Origin: Spartobacteria bacterium
GTDB taxonomy: Bacteria > Verrucomicrobiota > Verrucomicrobiia > Chthoniobacterales > UBA10450
Length of the DNA stretch: 56,954 bases
Assembly: GCA_003134785.1 (NCBI GenBank)
Contig: PLCN01000005.1
Coordinates: 96,692-153,645, forward strand
Direction of reading: 5' to 3'
The notes beneath the pieces were generated by a model, which worked only from the letters and a program-made list of their open reading frames with translations, was not told where the DNA came from and did no database searches. Position 1 is the stretch's first letter. Each line of letters opens with the position of its first letter. Made by a program: the position numbers and the translations under genes. Positions 7,493 to 14,341 of this stretch are shown piece by piece.

Positions 7493-8299
7493 ATGCCGGA
7501 GCTGAAAGATTTCGCCAGCTCCGTCGCCGTCATCGTCTCGAGCTGCGACGCGTTTTTCGATGCGTGGCGGCCGTTCTTTTTTTTCTTCCGCAAACACTGG
7601 AGCGATTGCCCTTTCCCGACATTTCTCATCGTCAATCGTCTGCGCGTCCGTTCGAACTTCATCCGGCCGATCAAGGTTGGGCCGGACCTCGACTGGGCCG
7701 CCAACATGCAGGTCGCGCTCAACCAGATCGCGCAGCCTTATGTTCTCTACCTGCAGGAAGATTATTTCTTGAACGGCCCCGTGAACCGCGAGCAGTTGGC
7801 CGCCGATTTCGCCTACGCCTTCGAGCGCGACGCGGCCTCCTTCTGCTTCTACGGCCGGTCGCAGTTGGAACCCGATTTCGTGCCGCTCAACGATCGGTTC
7901 GGCATTGTGCCCAGGGAATCCGATGGCCGGACTCGCCTCCAGGCGACCTTGTGGAAAAAAAGCGTGCTCCAATCCGCGTTGCGACCCGGTGAATCCGCCT
8001 GGAACATGGAAGCGCGCGCGAGCGAACGGACTCGCGACCTTCTCGCGCTCTCTTATTCGCGGCGCGATAGCGTTCCGATCTCCTACTTGATGTCGGCGAT
8101 TTCCCGCCGGCTCTGGACGCCGGAAGCGATTTCGCTTTGCGAGAAAGAGGGCGTTCGCATCCGCCCGCGTTTCAGGCTGGAACATAGTGAAGTCGCCTGG
8201 CGCCGCCGCTTCAAACGCGGTCTCGGGCGCGTTCGTCTGGCTATGGCGTTGGCCCGCCAAGGTGACCGCGAGATTAATCTCGATGGTCCGTATGACTGA
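7493..8299 (+). CDS. Glycosyltransferase-like protein (GT-A-type fold likely)
   Basis: This is a 268-residue protein. The N-terminal strand SVAVIVSSCDAFFDAW followed by FPTFLIVNRLRV resembles the nucleotide-sugar-binding start of GT-A transferases. A YVLYLQEDYFLNGPV segment resembles the acidic motif region (here QED), and RLQATLWKKSVLQSALRPGESAWNMEARASERT resembles the acceptor-side region of family proteins that modify surface glycans. No signal peptide or membrane segment is visible. The frame is open 12 codons further upstream, but that part overlaps the tmRNA promoter region, so the ATG at 7493 was chosen. It stands alone, between the tmRNA promoter and a convergent gene. The exact family and sugar are unknown. 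Confidence 0.65.
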   Translation: MPELKDFASSVAVIVSSCDAFFDAWRPFFFFFRKHWSDCPFPTFLIVNRLRVRSNFIRPIKVGPDLDWAANMQVALNQIAQPYVLYLQEDYFLNGPVNREQLAADFAYAFERDAASFCFYGRSQLEPDFVPLNDRFGIVPRESDGRTRLQATLWKKSVLQSALRPGESAWNMEARASERTRDLLALSYSRRDSVPISYLMSAISRRLWTPEAISLCEKEGVRIRPRFRLEHSEVAWRRRFKRGLGRVRLAMALARQGDREINLDGPYD

Positions 8300-8309
8300 C
8301 CCCGGCCAA

Positions 8310-8324
8310 TCCGGGTGACCCGGA
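8310..8324. terminator. Short GC hairpin between convergent genes
   Basis: TCCGGGT-G-ACCCGGA is a perfect 7-bp palindrome between the convergent stops at 8299 and 8341. There is no T-run, so it is a weak terminator candidate. It may instead belong to the GTGAACCCGG repeat family seen near 10510 and 12950. Confidence 0.35.
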
Positions 8325-8340
8325 ACGCAAGCCGCGAGCT

Positions 8341-9228
8341 TCAACGCAGCGGGCGCGCCACCAGGATTCCTGAGTCAGTCCTGTATCGGCTGAGATAACC
8401 CGACAGGGTCGAGTCCACCACCACGCGTCCATAATTGCGCGGCGACGACGCATGCATGAAATGCAGCGAACCGTCTGCCGCCCGAACCGCCAGCCCCACG
8501 TGCGACGTGGAATATCGATTCGGGCCGTCCCGCGAAATGATGCCGATGATATCGCCGCTGCGCAGCCTTCCTTCGATGCCGGCGACGCGATTCTTCGAAA
8601 TCTGATAGAGCGGCCGGCTCGAGACTCGCGCTTCCATTTGCTGCAGAGGTCCGAGGAGCGAACGATTGTGCGCCAAATACCGGTAGTGCCGCCACCCCAC
8701 CGTCATCTCGCGCGCCGAATGCGGCACGCTTGTGCCGCCCAGACTGCGCGTCAGATCTTCGACCAAACCGCGCCGATCGTTATCCGCCAGCCAGTCTTCG
8801 AGATAATGCAGCCGCGACAAATATTCCCCTGTGCACTGCCCGCCACGATAGCGATCCAGTTCGATGTAATGCAGCATCCGCTCCGGCGTCCAGTTTTCCG
8901 CCGGTTCATCGAGCATCCGGGCAAAGGCGAGTGAGACCTCGTAAAACGTCCAGCAATCCAATCCCGTGAAATTAACGGAGGGCGCTTCGATCCGGTTGTC
9001 GATTTCCAGCGTGAATGATTTGTAGCGCGTGCCGACCAGGGCACGCCCCACCGTCGCGGTCCGCTCGCCAATCGGGAGCGACTTCCAATTTCCGTCTCGA
9101 GCGGCGCTGACGAGCCGGTCGAATCGATCGCGCCCGTTAAAAACCGTCCCAAACGGCAGCCGCGACTCCGCGGCCGCGAGTTCGAGCGTGAGAAACAAGA
9201 GGAAGAGAACTGAAATAGCTTGGCGCAT
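8341..9228 (-). CDS. Exported DUF1460 family protein (NlpC/P60-like amidase fold)
   Basis: This is a 295-residue protein with a clear signal peptide (MRQAISVLFLLFLTLELAAA, cleavage near residue 20). The body matches the DUF1460 family, of which some members are N-acetylmuramoyl-L-alanine amidase-like papain-fold enzymes. FTGLDCWTFYE holds the likely catalytic cysteine, STSHVGLAVR the likely histidine, and LHFMHASSPRNYGRVVVDSTLSGYL is typical of the family's C-terminal core. It probably acts on peptidoglycan or related amide bonds in the periplasm. The frame stays open for more than 130 codons upstream, but this would run antisense through rarA. The ATG that creates the signal peptide, divergent from rarA with 49 nt between, is preferred. 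Confidence 0.85.
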   Translation of the reverse strand: MRQAISVLFLLFLTLELAAAESRLPFGTVFNGRDRFDRLVSAARDGNWKSLPIGERTATVGRALVGTRYKSFTLEIDNRIEAPSVNFTGLDCWTFYEVSLAFARMLDEPAENWTPERMLHYIELDRYRGGQCTGEYLSRLHYLEDWLADNDRRGLVEDLTRSLGGTSVPHSAREMTVGWRHYRYLAHNRSLLGPLQQMEARVSSRPLYQISKNRVAGIEGRLRSGDIIGIISRDGPNRYSTSHVGLAVRAADGSLHFMHASSPRNYGRVVVDSTLSGYLSRYRTDSGILVARPLR

Positions 9229-9277
9229 GCGCGCGAATATAATGTGCAGTCCCATTTGCGCTCCGTATTTTTTGTTC

Positions 9278-10525
9278 GTGCAGGATCTGTTCGAGAGCGA
9301 CGAGAAATCCAACGTGACGGCCGCGAGCGCCTCCGCGCCTCTCGCCGCCCGCATGCGGCCGCGAACGCTGGAAGAATTTGTCGGGCAAAAGCACATCCTC
9401 GCGCCGGGAAAACTTTTGCGGCGCGCCATCGAGGCCGACCGGCTCCCGTCCGTAATCCTCTCTGGCCCACCCGGCACCGGCAAGACCACGCTCGCCCAAA
9501 TCATCGCGGACATGACCCGCGCCAAATTCGAGCGCCTCAGCGGCGTGGAAAGCAACGTCGCCGAGATGAGGAAGGTCGTAGCCGGCGCCGCCAACCGCCT
9601 TCGCACCTCCGGGCAAAAAACCATCCTGTTCGTCGACGAAATCCATCACTTCAACAAAGCGCAGCAGGACATCCTCCTTCCCGACGTCGAGAGCGGAAAC
9701 CTTCGCCTCATCGGCGCCACCACCTACAACCCGTTCTTCTACGTGAACAGCGCGCTGGTCTCACGTTCCCAGGTTTTTCAACTCGAGCCGTTGCGCGTCG
9801 AAGAGCTGGAAGAACTGATCGACCGCGCCCTGGCCGACACCGAGCGCGGCCTCGGCAAATATCGGGTAAAAATGGACGCCGCCGCCAAACTGCACCTGGC
9901 CAAGATCAGCGACGGCGACGCGCGAAAATGCCTGAACGCGCTCGAGATCGGCGTGTTAACCACTGCCCCTTCTTCTGTAGCGACGGTCCATGACCGCCGA
10001 ACGAAAGTCCGCCAAACCAAGGCGGACGCTGACACAGCGCCGCAACAGGTCGACCCCGTCATCCATTTCACCGTCGAAGTCGCCGAGCAAAGCATCCAGC
10101 AAAAAGCGATCGTCTACGACAAGAAGGGCGACGCCCACTACGACACCATCAGCGCCTTCATCAAAAGCATGCGCGCGTCCGACGAGAAGGGCGCCATCTA
10201 TTGGCTCGCGAAAATGCTCCACGCCGGCGAAGACTTCCGTTTCATCGCGCGGCGCATCGTCATCTTCGCCAGCGAAGACGTCGGCCTGGCTGACCCCGAG
10301 GCGCTCCCACTGGCCATCGCCACGCAGCAAGCCGTCGAATTCGTCGGCCTGCCCGAAGCGCGGATTCCCCTCGCCCACGCCGTCGCCTACATGTGCCGCG
10401 CGAAAAAGAGTCGCGAAGCCTACGAAGCCCTCGGCGCCGCCACCGAGGAGATCGAGTCCGAACAAACCGAGCGCGTCCCTGAACATTTGAAGAACAAACA
10501 CTTCCCTGTGAACCCGGAAGGGTGA
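9278..10525 (+). CDS. rarA: Replication-associated recombination protein A (AAA+ ATPase), with inserted and altered segments
   Basis: RarA/MgsA acts at stalled replication forks. With the GTG at 9278 the protein is 415 residues. It starts MQDLFESDEK and then LAARMRPRTLEEFVGQ, as in the family. Walker A GPPGTGKT is at 63-70, Walker B FVDEIHHF at 118-125, and the C-terminal clamp-loader-like part includes HYDTISAFIKSMR and FASEDVGLADP. Two oddities stand out. Residues about 233-258 (between LEIGVLTT and DPVIHFTVEVAEQSIQ) are encoded by a palindromic element bounded by CTGTAG at 9975. The protein also stops at HFPVNPEG, where family members continue for several tens of residues, and these last codons are a dispersed repeat. 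An ATG at 9242 is an alternative start. Activity may be altered, although the AAA core is intact. Confidence 0.88.
   Translation: MQDLFESDEKSNVTAASASAPLAARMRPRTLEEFVGQKHILAPGKLLRRAIEADRLPSVILSGPPGTGKTTLAQIIADMTRAKFERLSGVESNVAEMRKVVAGAANRLRTSGQKTILFVDEIHHFNKAQQDILLPDVESGNLRLIGATTYNPFFYVNSALVSRSQVFQLEPLRVEELEELIDRALADTERGLGKYRVKMDAAAKLHLAKISDGDARKCLNALEIGVLTTAPSSVATVHDRRTKVRQTKADADTAPQQVDPVIHFTVEVAEQSIQQKAIVYDKKGDAHYDTISAFIKSMRASDEKGAIYWLAKMLHAGEDFRFIARRIVIFASEDVGLADPEALPLAIATQQAVEFVGLPEARIPLAHAVAYMCRAKKSREAYEALGAATEEIESEQTERVPEHLKNKHFPVNPEG
9975..10048. repeat. TGTAG-type palindromic element inserted in rarA
   Basis: It begins CTGTAGCGACGGTCCATGACC, with internal stems CGGTC-CAT-GACCG and GTCCGCC-rich arms. 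It ends in CAACAG, a one-base variant of CTACAG. The segment lies exactly where RarA homologues have only a short linker and is read through in frame. Confidence 0.6.
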
Positions 10526-10559
10526 TCGACCTGCTGGGGAGCGCAGGCTGCCAGCCTGC
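10499..10559. repeat. CTTCCC-GTGAACCCGG module and GCAGGCTG palindrome at the end of rarA
   Basis: CACTTCCCTGTGAACCCGGA (10499-10518) matches copies at 11471-11487 and 12935-12953. It supplies the last codons of rarA. A second palindrome, GCAGGCTG-C-CAGCCTGC (10543-10559), lies 17 nt after the stop and may also act as a terminator. It resembles palindromes at 24495 and 27959. Confidence 0.6.
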
Positions 10560-10691
10560 TGGTCTCGACAGCTTGCCGAGACGCACTTAATTGCCGCAAT
10601 CTTCGTCAGCCTCTTCGCTTGAGAAATAGTCTGCGGCAGTTTTGCCCTGAGTGCTTGCGATTGGTCCTCCTGTTGTTACGCTTCTTCTTCT

Positions 10692-10895
10692 ATGAGTCTG
10701 GCCGAGATTGAAAAGGCGGTGAAAAATCTAACCCCCGCAGAACTGACCAAACTCGCTGGTTACATCGCGCGTCAGGATAAGCTCGCCTGGGATAAGCAGC
10801 TCGAAGAGGATTTTTCTCCGGACGGGAAACACGCCGAGGCGCTGCGAAAAATCGATGCCGAGATTGACGCCGGGAAGTTCACGCCGATGCCGTGA
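10692..10895 (+). CDS. Antitoxin component of a RelE/ParE-type toxin-antitoxin pair
   Basis: This is a 67-residue acidic protein. The first half (SLAEIEKAVKNLTPAELTKL) is helical and resembles short addiction-module antitoxins. The second half is a charged, probably disordered toxin-wrapping segment (LEEDFSPDGKHAEALRKIDAEIDAGKF). Its stop overlaps the GTG start of the toxin-like gene by 4 nt (GTGA), the usual antitoxin-first coupled arrangement. It would neutralise the downstream RNase-like toxin and probably autoregulate the operon, though no DNA-binding motif is obvious. The family is not named with certainty. Confidence 0.75.
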   Translation: MSLAEIEKAVKNLTPAELTKLAGYIARQDKLAWDKQLEEDFSPDGKHAEALRKIDAEIDAGKFTPMP

Positions 10896-11146
10896 GGTCC
10901 CACGCCCTCGCTTCCTTTTGGAAGTGTTATGAAGAGTTGCCCCGGCACATCCAAAAACTTGCCGACAAGAATTTCACCCTCTTCAAAGCCAACCCGCGAC
11001 ATCCATCGTTGGGGTTCAAGAAAAAAGGCGTGGTCCACACCGTCGAGATCGGTCGCAGCTACCGCGCCCTCGCCCGAGAGCGCGGCGGCGAACTCTACTG
11101 GTTCTGGATCGGCACGCACGAGACGTACAACAACTTCCGATTTTAG
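10892..11146 (+). CDS. RelE/ParE-superfamily toxin
   Basis: This is an 84-residue basic protein. The fold-typical order is visible: two N-terminal helices (SFWKCYEELPRHIQKLADKN), FTLFKANPRHPSLGFKK, then beta strands with HTVEIGRSYRALARER and LYWFWIGTHETYNNF. The PRHPSLGFK...VEIGRSYRAL pattern is typical of RelE/HigB-like mRNA-interferase toxins, whose Arg residues contact mRNA on the ribosome. GTG start, coupled to the antitoxin stop. It is immediately followed by a DUF2442 gene, so the module could have two potential antitoxins. Confidence 0.8.
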   Translation: MRSHALASFWKCYEELPRHIQKLADKNFTLFKANPRHPSLGFKKKGVVHTVEIGRSYRALARERGGELYWFWIGTHETYNNFRF

Positions 11147-11156
11147 CTCCTGCCCT

Positions 11157-11393
11157 ATGATTGACACGCCTCGTTCAGCGGGCTTCCGGGACGGCTTTAT
11201 TTTCGTGGTCCTGCAAAGTGGCGCCGAGCTTCGTTTTCCGGCGTCAGCGAATCCACGTCTTGCGGCGGCCACTCCGGCGCAGTTAGGTAACATTGAGCTT
11301 TCTCCCTTTGGCCTTCATTGGCCCGACCTCGACGAAGATCTTTCGATCCGCGGCATCGCTCAAGGGGACTACGGACAGGGGCGTAAGAAATAG
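11157..11393 (+). CDS. DUF2442 domain protein
   Basis: This is a 78-residue protein that fits the DUF2442 pattern throughout: an N-terminal hairpin (FRDGFIFVVLQSGAELRFPA), then NPRLAAATPAQLGNIELSP and the hallmark GLHWPDLDEDLSIRGIAQG. DUF2442 proteins are frequent partners of DUF4160 or RelE-like genes and are presumed antitoxin-like or small regulatory proteins. The ATG is 10 nt after the toxin stop, so it is likely the third gene of the same operon. No catalytic role is known. Confidence 0.8.
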   Translation: MIDTPRSAGFRDGFIFVVLQSGAELRFPASANPRLAAATPAQLGNIELSPFGLHWPDLDEDLSIRGIAQGDYGQGRKK

Positions 11394-11430
11394 CCGCGCG
11401 ATCGCGTTCACTCCCCCGCTGATTGTCTCT

Positions 11431-11495
11431 CGTTTCCTACTTCCTCCTTCAGACTTCCTACTTTCATGCGCACTTCCCAGTAAACCCGCACTAGC
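11431..11495. repeat. 35-nt heptamer array plus CTTCCC-GTAAACCCG module
   Basis: Five degenerate heptamers (CGTTTCC TACTTCC TCCTTCA then GACTTCC TACTTTC, 11431-11465) are followed by CACTTCCCAGTAAACCCGCA. The same two-part composite occurs at 12895-12957 with the same array length and spacing, so it is a dispersed repeat. It fills most of the gap upstream of the M28 peptidase. Confidence 0.7.
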
Positions 11496-11505
11496 ATGAA
11501 CTCAT

Positions 11506-12876
11506 ATGTCTAAGAAACTAACCGTCCTTTTCGCTTTGGTGCCTTGGGCGTTCGGCGTTGCTGCCGTAGCGCCCGAAACCGAACCACAGATAAAAGAGAA
11601 CCCGCAGATCACCGCCGTTCTCTCCGAGATTTCGGCGAAGAATATCGAAGCCACAATCCGCAAGCTCGTGAGCTTTGGGACGCGGCACACGCTTTCCGAT
11701 GCTCAGAGCGAGACCAGGGGCATCGGCGCGGCGCGCCGCTGGATTCAGTCGGAACTCGAGCGTTACAGCAAGGAGAACGGCAGGCGCCTCGAAGTGACCC
11801 TGGACGATTTCACCCAGCCACCCGGCGAACGCAATCCGCAGCCGGTCCAGGTGGTCAACGTCGTGGCGACCTTGCCCGGGACTCAGCCCGAATCCCGCGA
11901 TCGCATTTATGTCGTGAGCGGTCATTACGACTCGCGCGTCACGGACGTCATGAATGCCACCGCCGATGCGCCCGGCGCGGATGACGATGCCTCCGGCGTG
12001 GCTGCGGTCATGGAGATGGCTCGCGTCATGTCGAAAAAGAACTGGGATGCGACTCTCGTTTTCATGGCGGTCGCAGGCGAGGAACAGGGACTGTTCGGTT
12101 CGACCCACTGGGCCAAAATGGCGAAGGAGAAAAACTGGAATATCGCCGGCATGATTACGAACGACATCATCGGCAGCTCGCATGCGGATGACGGCCGCGT
12201 CGTGAAAGATCACGTCCGGCTTTTCGCGGAAGGCGTCCCACCGTTAAAGGAAATGCCAGATCCGTTGCGGACCCTGGTGCGCACCGGCGGCGAGAACGAC
12301 AGCACCGCGCGCGAACTGGCGCGGTTCATAAAACCGGAAGCCGAAAAGCACGTGCGCGGGATGACCGTGGACATTATCTACCGGCGCGACCGCTATCTCC
12401 GGGGCGGCGATCACAGCCCGTTTCTCGACGCCGGCTTTCCCGCCGTTCGGATGACCGAACCGAACGAAGATTTCCGGCACCAGCATCAGGACCTGCGGAA
12501 AGAGAACGGCGTGCAGCTCGGCGATCTGCCTGAGTTCTGCGATTTCGATTACATCGCGCAGGTCACGCGGGTCAATGCGACCGCGCTCGGCGCTCTCGCC
12601 CTCGCGCCCGGAGTGCCCGCCAACGTCGAAGTCGAAACGAAGGAACTTACGAACAGCACCACGTTGCAATGGAAACCGAACCCCGAGCCAGACCTCGCCG
12701 GCTACGAAATTGTCTGGCGCGATACCACCGCCCCGCTTTGGCAGCACACCATCGCGGTTGGGAACGTCACGCGATTTACCGTCCCGGTTTCAAAAGATAA
12801 TGTCCTCTTCGGCGTCCGCGCGATCGACAAGGAGGGCAACAAAAGTCCGGCATCTTATCCGATTCCACACCGGTGA
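11506..12876 (+). CDS. Secreted M28 family metallopeptidase with C-terminal fibronectin-like domain
   Basis: This is a 456-residue exported zinc aminopeptidase-type protein. It has a signal peptide (residues 1-21) and the M28 core at about 45-365. Metal ligands are in SGHYDSR (H140), GADDDASG (about 159-161), AGEEQGLFGS (E192/E193), TNDIIGS and FRHQHQD (the last His). The C-terminal 90 residues (about 365-455) include WKPNPEPDLAGYEIVWRDT and FGVRAIDKEGNKSP, an FN3-type domain. It probably degrades peptides outside the cytoplasm. The N-terminus MSKKLTVLFALVPWAFGVAA sets the start. The gene stands alone, flanked on both sides by the same heptamer-array repeat. Confidence 0.92.
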   Translation: MSKKLTVLFALVPWAFGVAAVAPETEPQIKENPQITAVLSEISAKNIEATIRKLVSFGTRHTLSDAQSETRGIGAARRWIQSELERYSKENGRRLEVTLDDFTQPPGERNPQPVQVVNVVATLPGTQPESRDRIYVVSGHYDSRVTDVMNATADAPGADDDASGVAAVMEMARVMSKKNWDATLVFMAVAGEEQGLFGSTHWAKMAKEKNWNIAGMITNDIIGSSHADDGRVVKDHVRLFAEGVPPLKEMPDPLRTLVRTGGENDSTARELARFIKPEAEKHVRGMTVDIIYRRDRYLRGGDHSPFLDAGFPAVRMTEPNEDFRHQHQDLRKENGVQLGDLPEFCDFDYIAQVTRVNATALGALALAPGVPANVEVETKELTNSTTLQWKPNPEPDLAGYEIVWRDTTAPLWQHTIAVGNVTRFTVPVSKDNVLFGVRAIDKEGNKSPASYPIPHR

Positions 12877-12894
12877 CCCGGCTTTCCGCTTCAG

Positions 12895-12957
12895 CGTTTT
12901 CTACTTTCCCATTCAGACTTCCTACTTTCTTAACCGCTTCCCGGTGAACCCGGAATA
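12895..12957. repeat. 35-nt heptamer array plus CTTCCCGGTGAACCCGGAA module (second copy)
   Basis: Heptamers CGTTTTC TACTTTC then CCATTCA GACTTCC TACTTTC occupy 12895-12929. They are followed by CGCTTCCCGGTGAACCCGGA. This aligns unit by unit with 11431-11495, including an 18-nt identical stretch (12912-12929 versus 11448-11465). The repeat follows the peptidase stop and may serve as its 3' boundary. Confidence 0.7.
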
Positions 12958-13154
12958 GGTCTTTCGTTTCCACCTGTGCCTTTCCGCTTTTGACCTCCTC
13001 GTTCGCAAGTTGCACTAGGGAACACCCTCTGCCCACGAAGTTAAACCTCGTCTTCCAGATGCTCAGACCGAGGTTGACCCAAGCCATCGCTTCGAGCCAG
13101 TTCGCCCCGCGACGGGGTCCGGCCAAAGGCACGGCATTTACGGATAGGCGAAAA
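12958..13154. other. Intergenic stretch, nothing recognised
   Basis: A minus-strand frame is open here (containing WLEAMAWVNLGLSIWKTRF) but runs into repeat sequence at its C-terminal side and matches nothing I recognise. It may be a gene remnant. Confidence 0.4.
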
Positions 13155-13988
13155 TTAGATCGGCGTGGGCACAACTTTGACGCCGGAGAAACGCTGATTC
13201 GCCTCTAATATTGTTCGAACAATTACTCCTCGAAGTGAAGCAAGACGTGCTGCGGGCGGTTCGCGCTGGTCCGCCCCGGAATGTCCATGTAACGCGCCGG
13301 GAATCGCCGCTAGCTCCATCGAAACAAAGTCTTCGATTTGGTGCGATACCTCTTTCAAAGTATCAAACTCGTGACTGACCCAACAGAGTGGGTCTACAAC
13401 ACGTCGCTTAAACCGGTAGTAGTCGGTTTTGAATTCGCGAACAGCCCGCTTCGCCTCAGCAATTAATTCGTCCGCGGGAGCTGACGCGGTGGCTGACGTG
13501 CTTTCAGAAACGCGCCGCAATTCGCCTTCGTACTTATCGAAGAAATCCTCGATGAGTTGTCGATTGGGCTCAAGAATAAGTCTCTGTATCCAAAAATTGC
13601 CGACATCGATTCGGAACTGCTCCAAACGTTCGGTTTTTGTTTCTGCTCTTTCTTCTTTTCGGTATTGCCGGTCTTCGTTCCGCTCGAATAGCTGCTGGTT
13701 GCGCGTTCGCGTAAAGATCAACCAAACGAGTAGCAGATTTACGATGGTTAGACCGTTGCGAGTCCATTCCCATACCGGCGAGGATGCCACTGAGGTCATC
13801 TCACGATTGCTAACCGCATCATTCGGCGAAAACGTTGGAGAAGGTGAGGATGTGCCTGATACCAACACAGGCGACGAGATAGGTGTCGACGGCGCTATTT
13901 GCTGGGCCGCGGCTAAGTTAACCAAACAGACCTGTCCGACGCCTACCGCCGCCAGGCAGAACAATGCAGGAAGGATCGACGTGCGCAC
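13155..13988 (-). CDS. Exported or membrane-anchored coiled-coil protein, third gene of the STAS-GHKL operon
   Basis: This is a 277-residue protein of unknown function starting with GTG at 13988. It has a hydrophobic signal-like N-terminus (LPALFCLAAVGVGQVCLVNLAAA), a Ser/Thr/Pro linker (about 30-70), and a transmembrane segment (about 78-94, GLTIVNLLLVWLIFT). A long charged helix follows (NQQLFERNEDRQYRKEERAE), then a mostly helical cytoplasmic part with FRIDVGNFWIQRLILEPNRQ. Topology suggests a small periplasmic loop with cytoplasmic helices. It lies 11 nt after the STAS-like gene and so belongs to the same operon. It may anchor or sense for the ATPase pair. No homologous family is recognised. 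Confidence 0.75.
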   Translation of the reverse strand: MRTSILPALFCLAAVGVGQVCLVNLAAAQQIAPSTPISSPVLVSGTSSPSPTFSPNDAVSNREMTSVASSPVWEWTRNGLTIVNLLLVWLIFTRTRNQQLFERNEDRQYRKEERAETKTERLEQFRIDVGNFWIQRLILEPNRQLIEDFFDKYEGELRRVSESTSATASAPADELIAEAKRAVREFKTDYYRFKRRVVDPLCWVSHEFDTLKEVSHQIEDFVSMELAAIPGALHGHSGADQREPPAARLASLRGVIVRTILEANQRFSGVKVVPTPI

Positions 13989-13999
13989 AAGCGTCGTCG

Positions 14000-14341
14000 T
14001 TAGCCTCGGGCAGCAGGGAGGGGATTGGATTCTTCAAGTGCCTCCCGCTTGCCTTCCTCAATATCTTCCCAGATTTCTGGAATCGCCCGAAACACGTACT
14101 TTTCGTCGAAGCCTTCTGGCCCGAGGCTTTGCACGCTTTGCGCGAACAAGCCTAGAAAGAAAGAACTGTTCAACGAGATAATGTGAGTAGGCACAATAAT
14201 TTCGACCTGACCAGGTCGCTTATCTTCGGAATCCAAATCGAGTTTACTGCGAAGTTCCTCGCCTTTGGGGCGACCGGAAATAACCAAGGATCCCGTATCG
14301 CAGTATGCGGATAGGTCGACTATTCGTGGCTGATTATTCAT
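14000..14341 (-). CDS. STAS-like DUF4325 protein
   Basis: This is a 113-residue protein. The core KLDLDSEDKRPGQVEIIVPT then HIISLNSSFFLGLFAQSVQSLGPEGF fits the STAS-like DUF4325 domain. It shows a strand, a Ser-containing turn (SLNSSF) where anti-anti-sigma factors carry the phosphorylatable Ser, and the following amphipathic helix. Such proteins are usually encoded beside GHKL ATPases and are presumed to be phosphorylated or bound by them. The ATG overlaps the stop of the upstream ATPase gene by 4 nt (ATGA), strongly implying a functional pair. The C-terminal 30 residues are acidic (IPEIWEDIEEGKREALEE). Confidence 0.75.
   Translation of the reverse strand: MNNQPRIVDLSAYCDTGSLVISGRPKGEELRSKLDLDSEDKRPGQVEIIVPTHIISLNSSFFLGLFAQSVQSLGPEGFDEKYVFRAIPEIWEDIEEGKREALEESNPLPAARG

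Noticed and set aside
9229-9624. A long extension of the DUF1460 frame upstream
   Set aside because: It runs antisense through rarA and lacks any domain; the signal peptide start at 9228 is clear.
12776-13174. A 132-residue minus-strand frame
   Set aside because: Its C-terminal half is the reverse of the peptidase gene and repeat DNA; the remainder matches nothing recognised.
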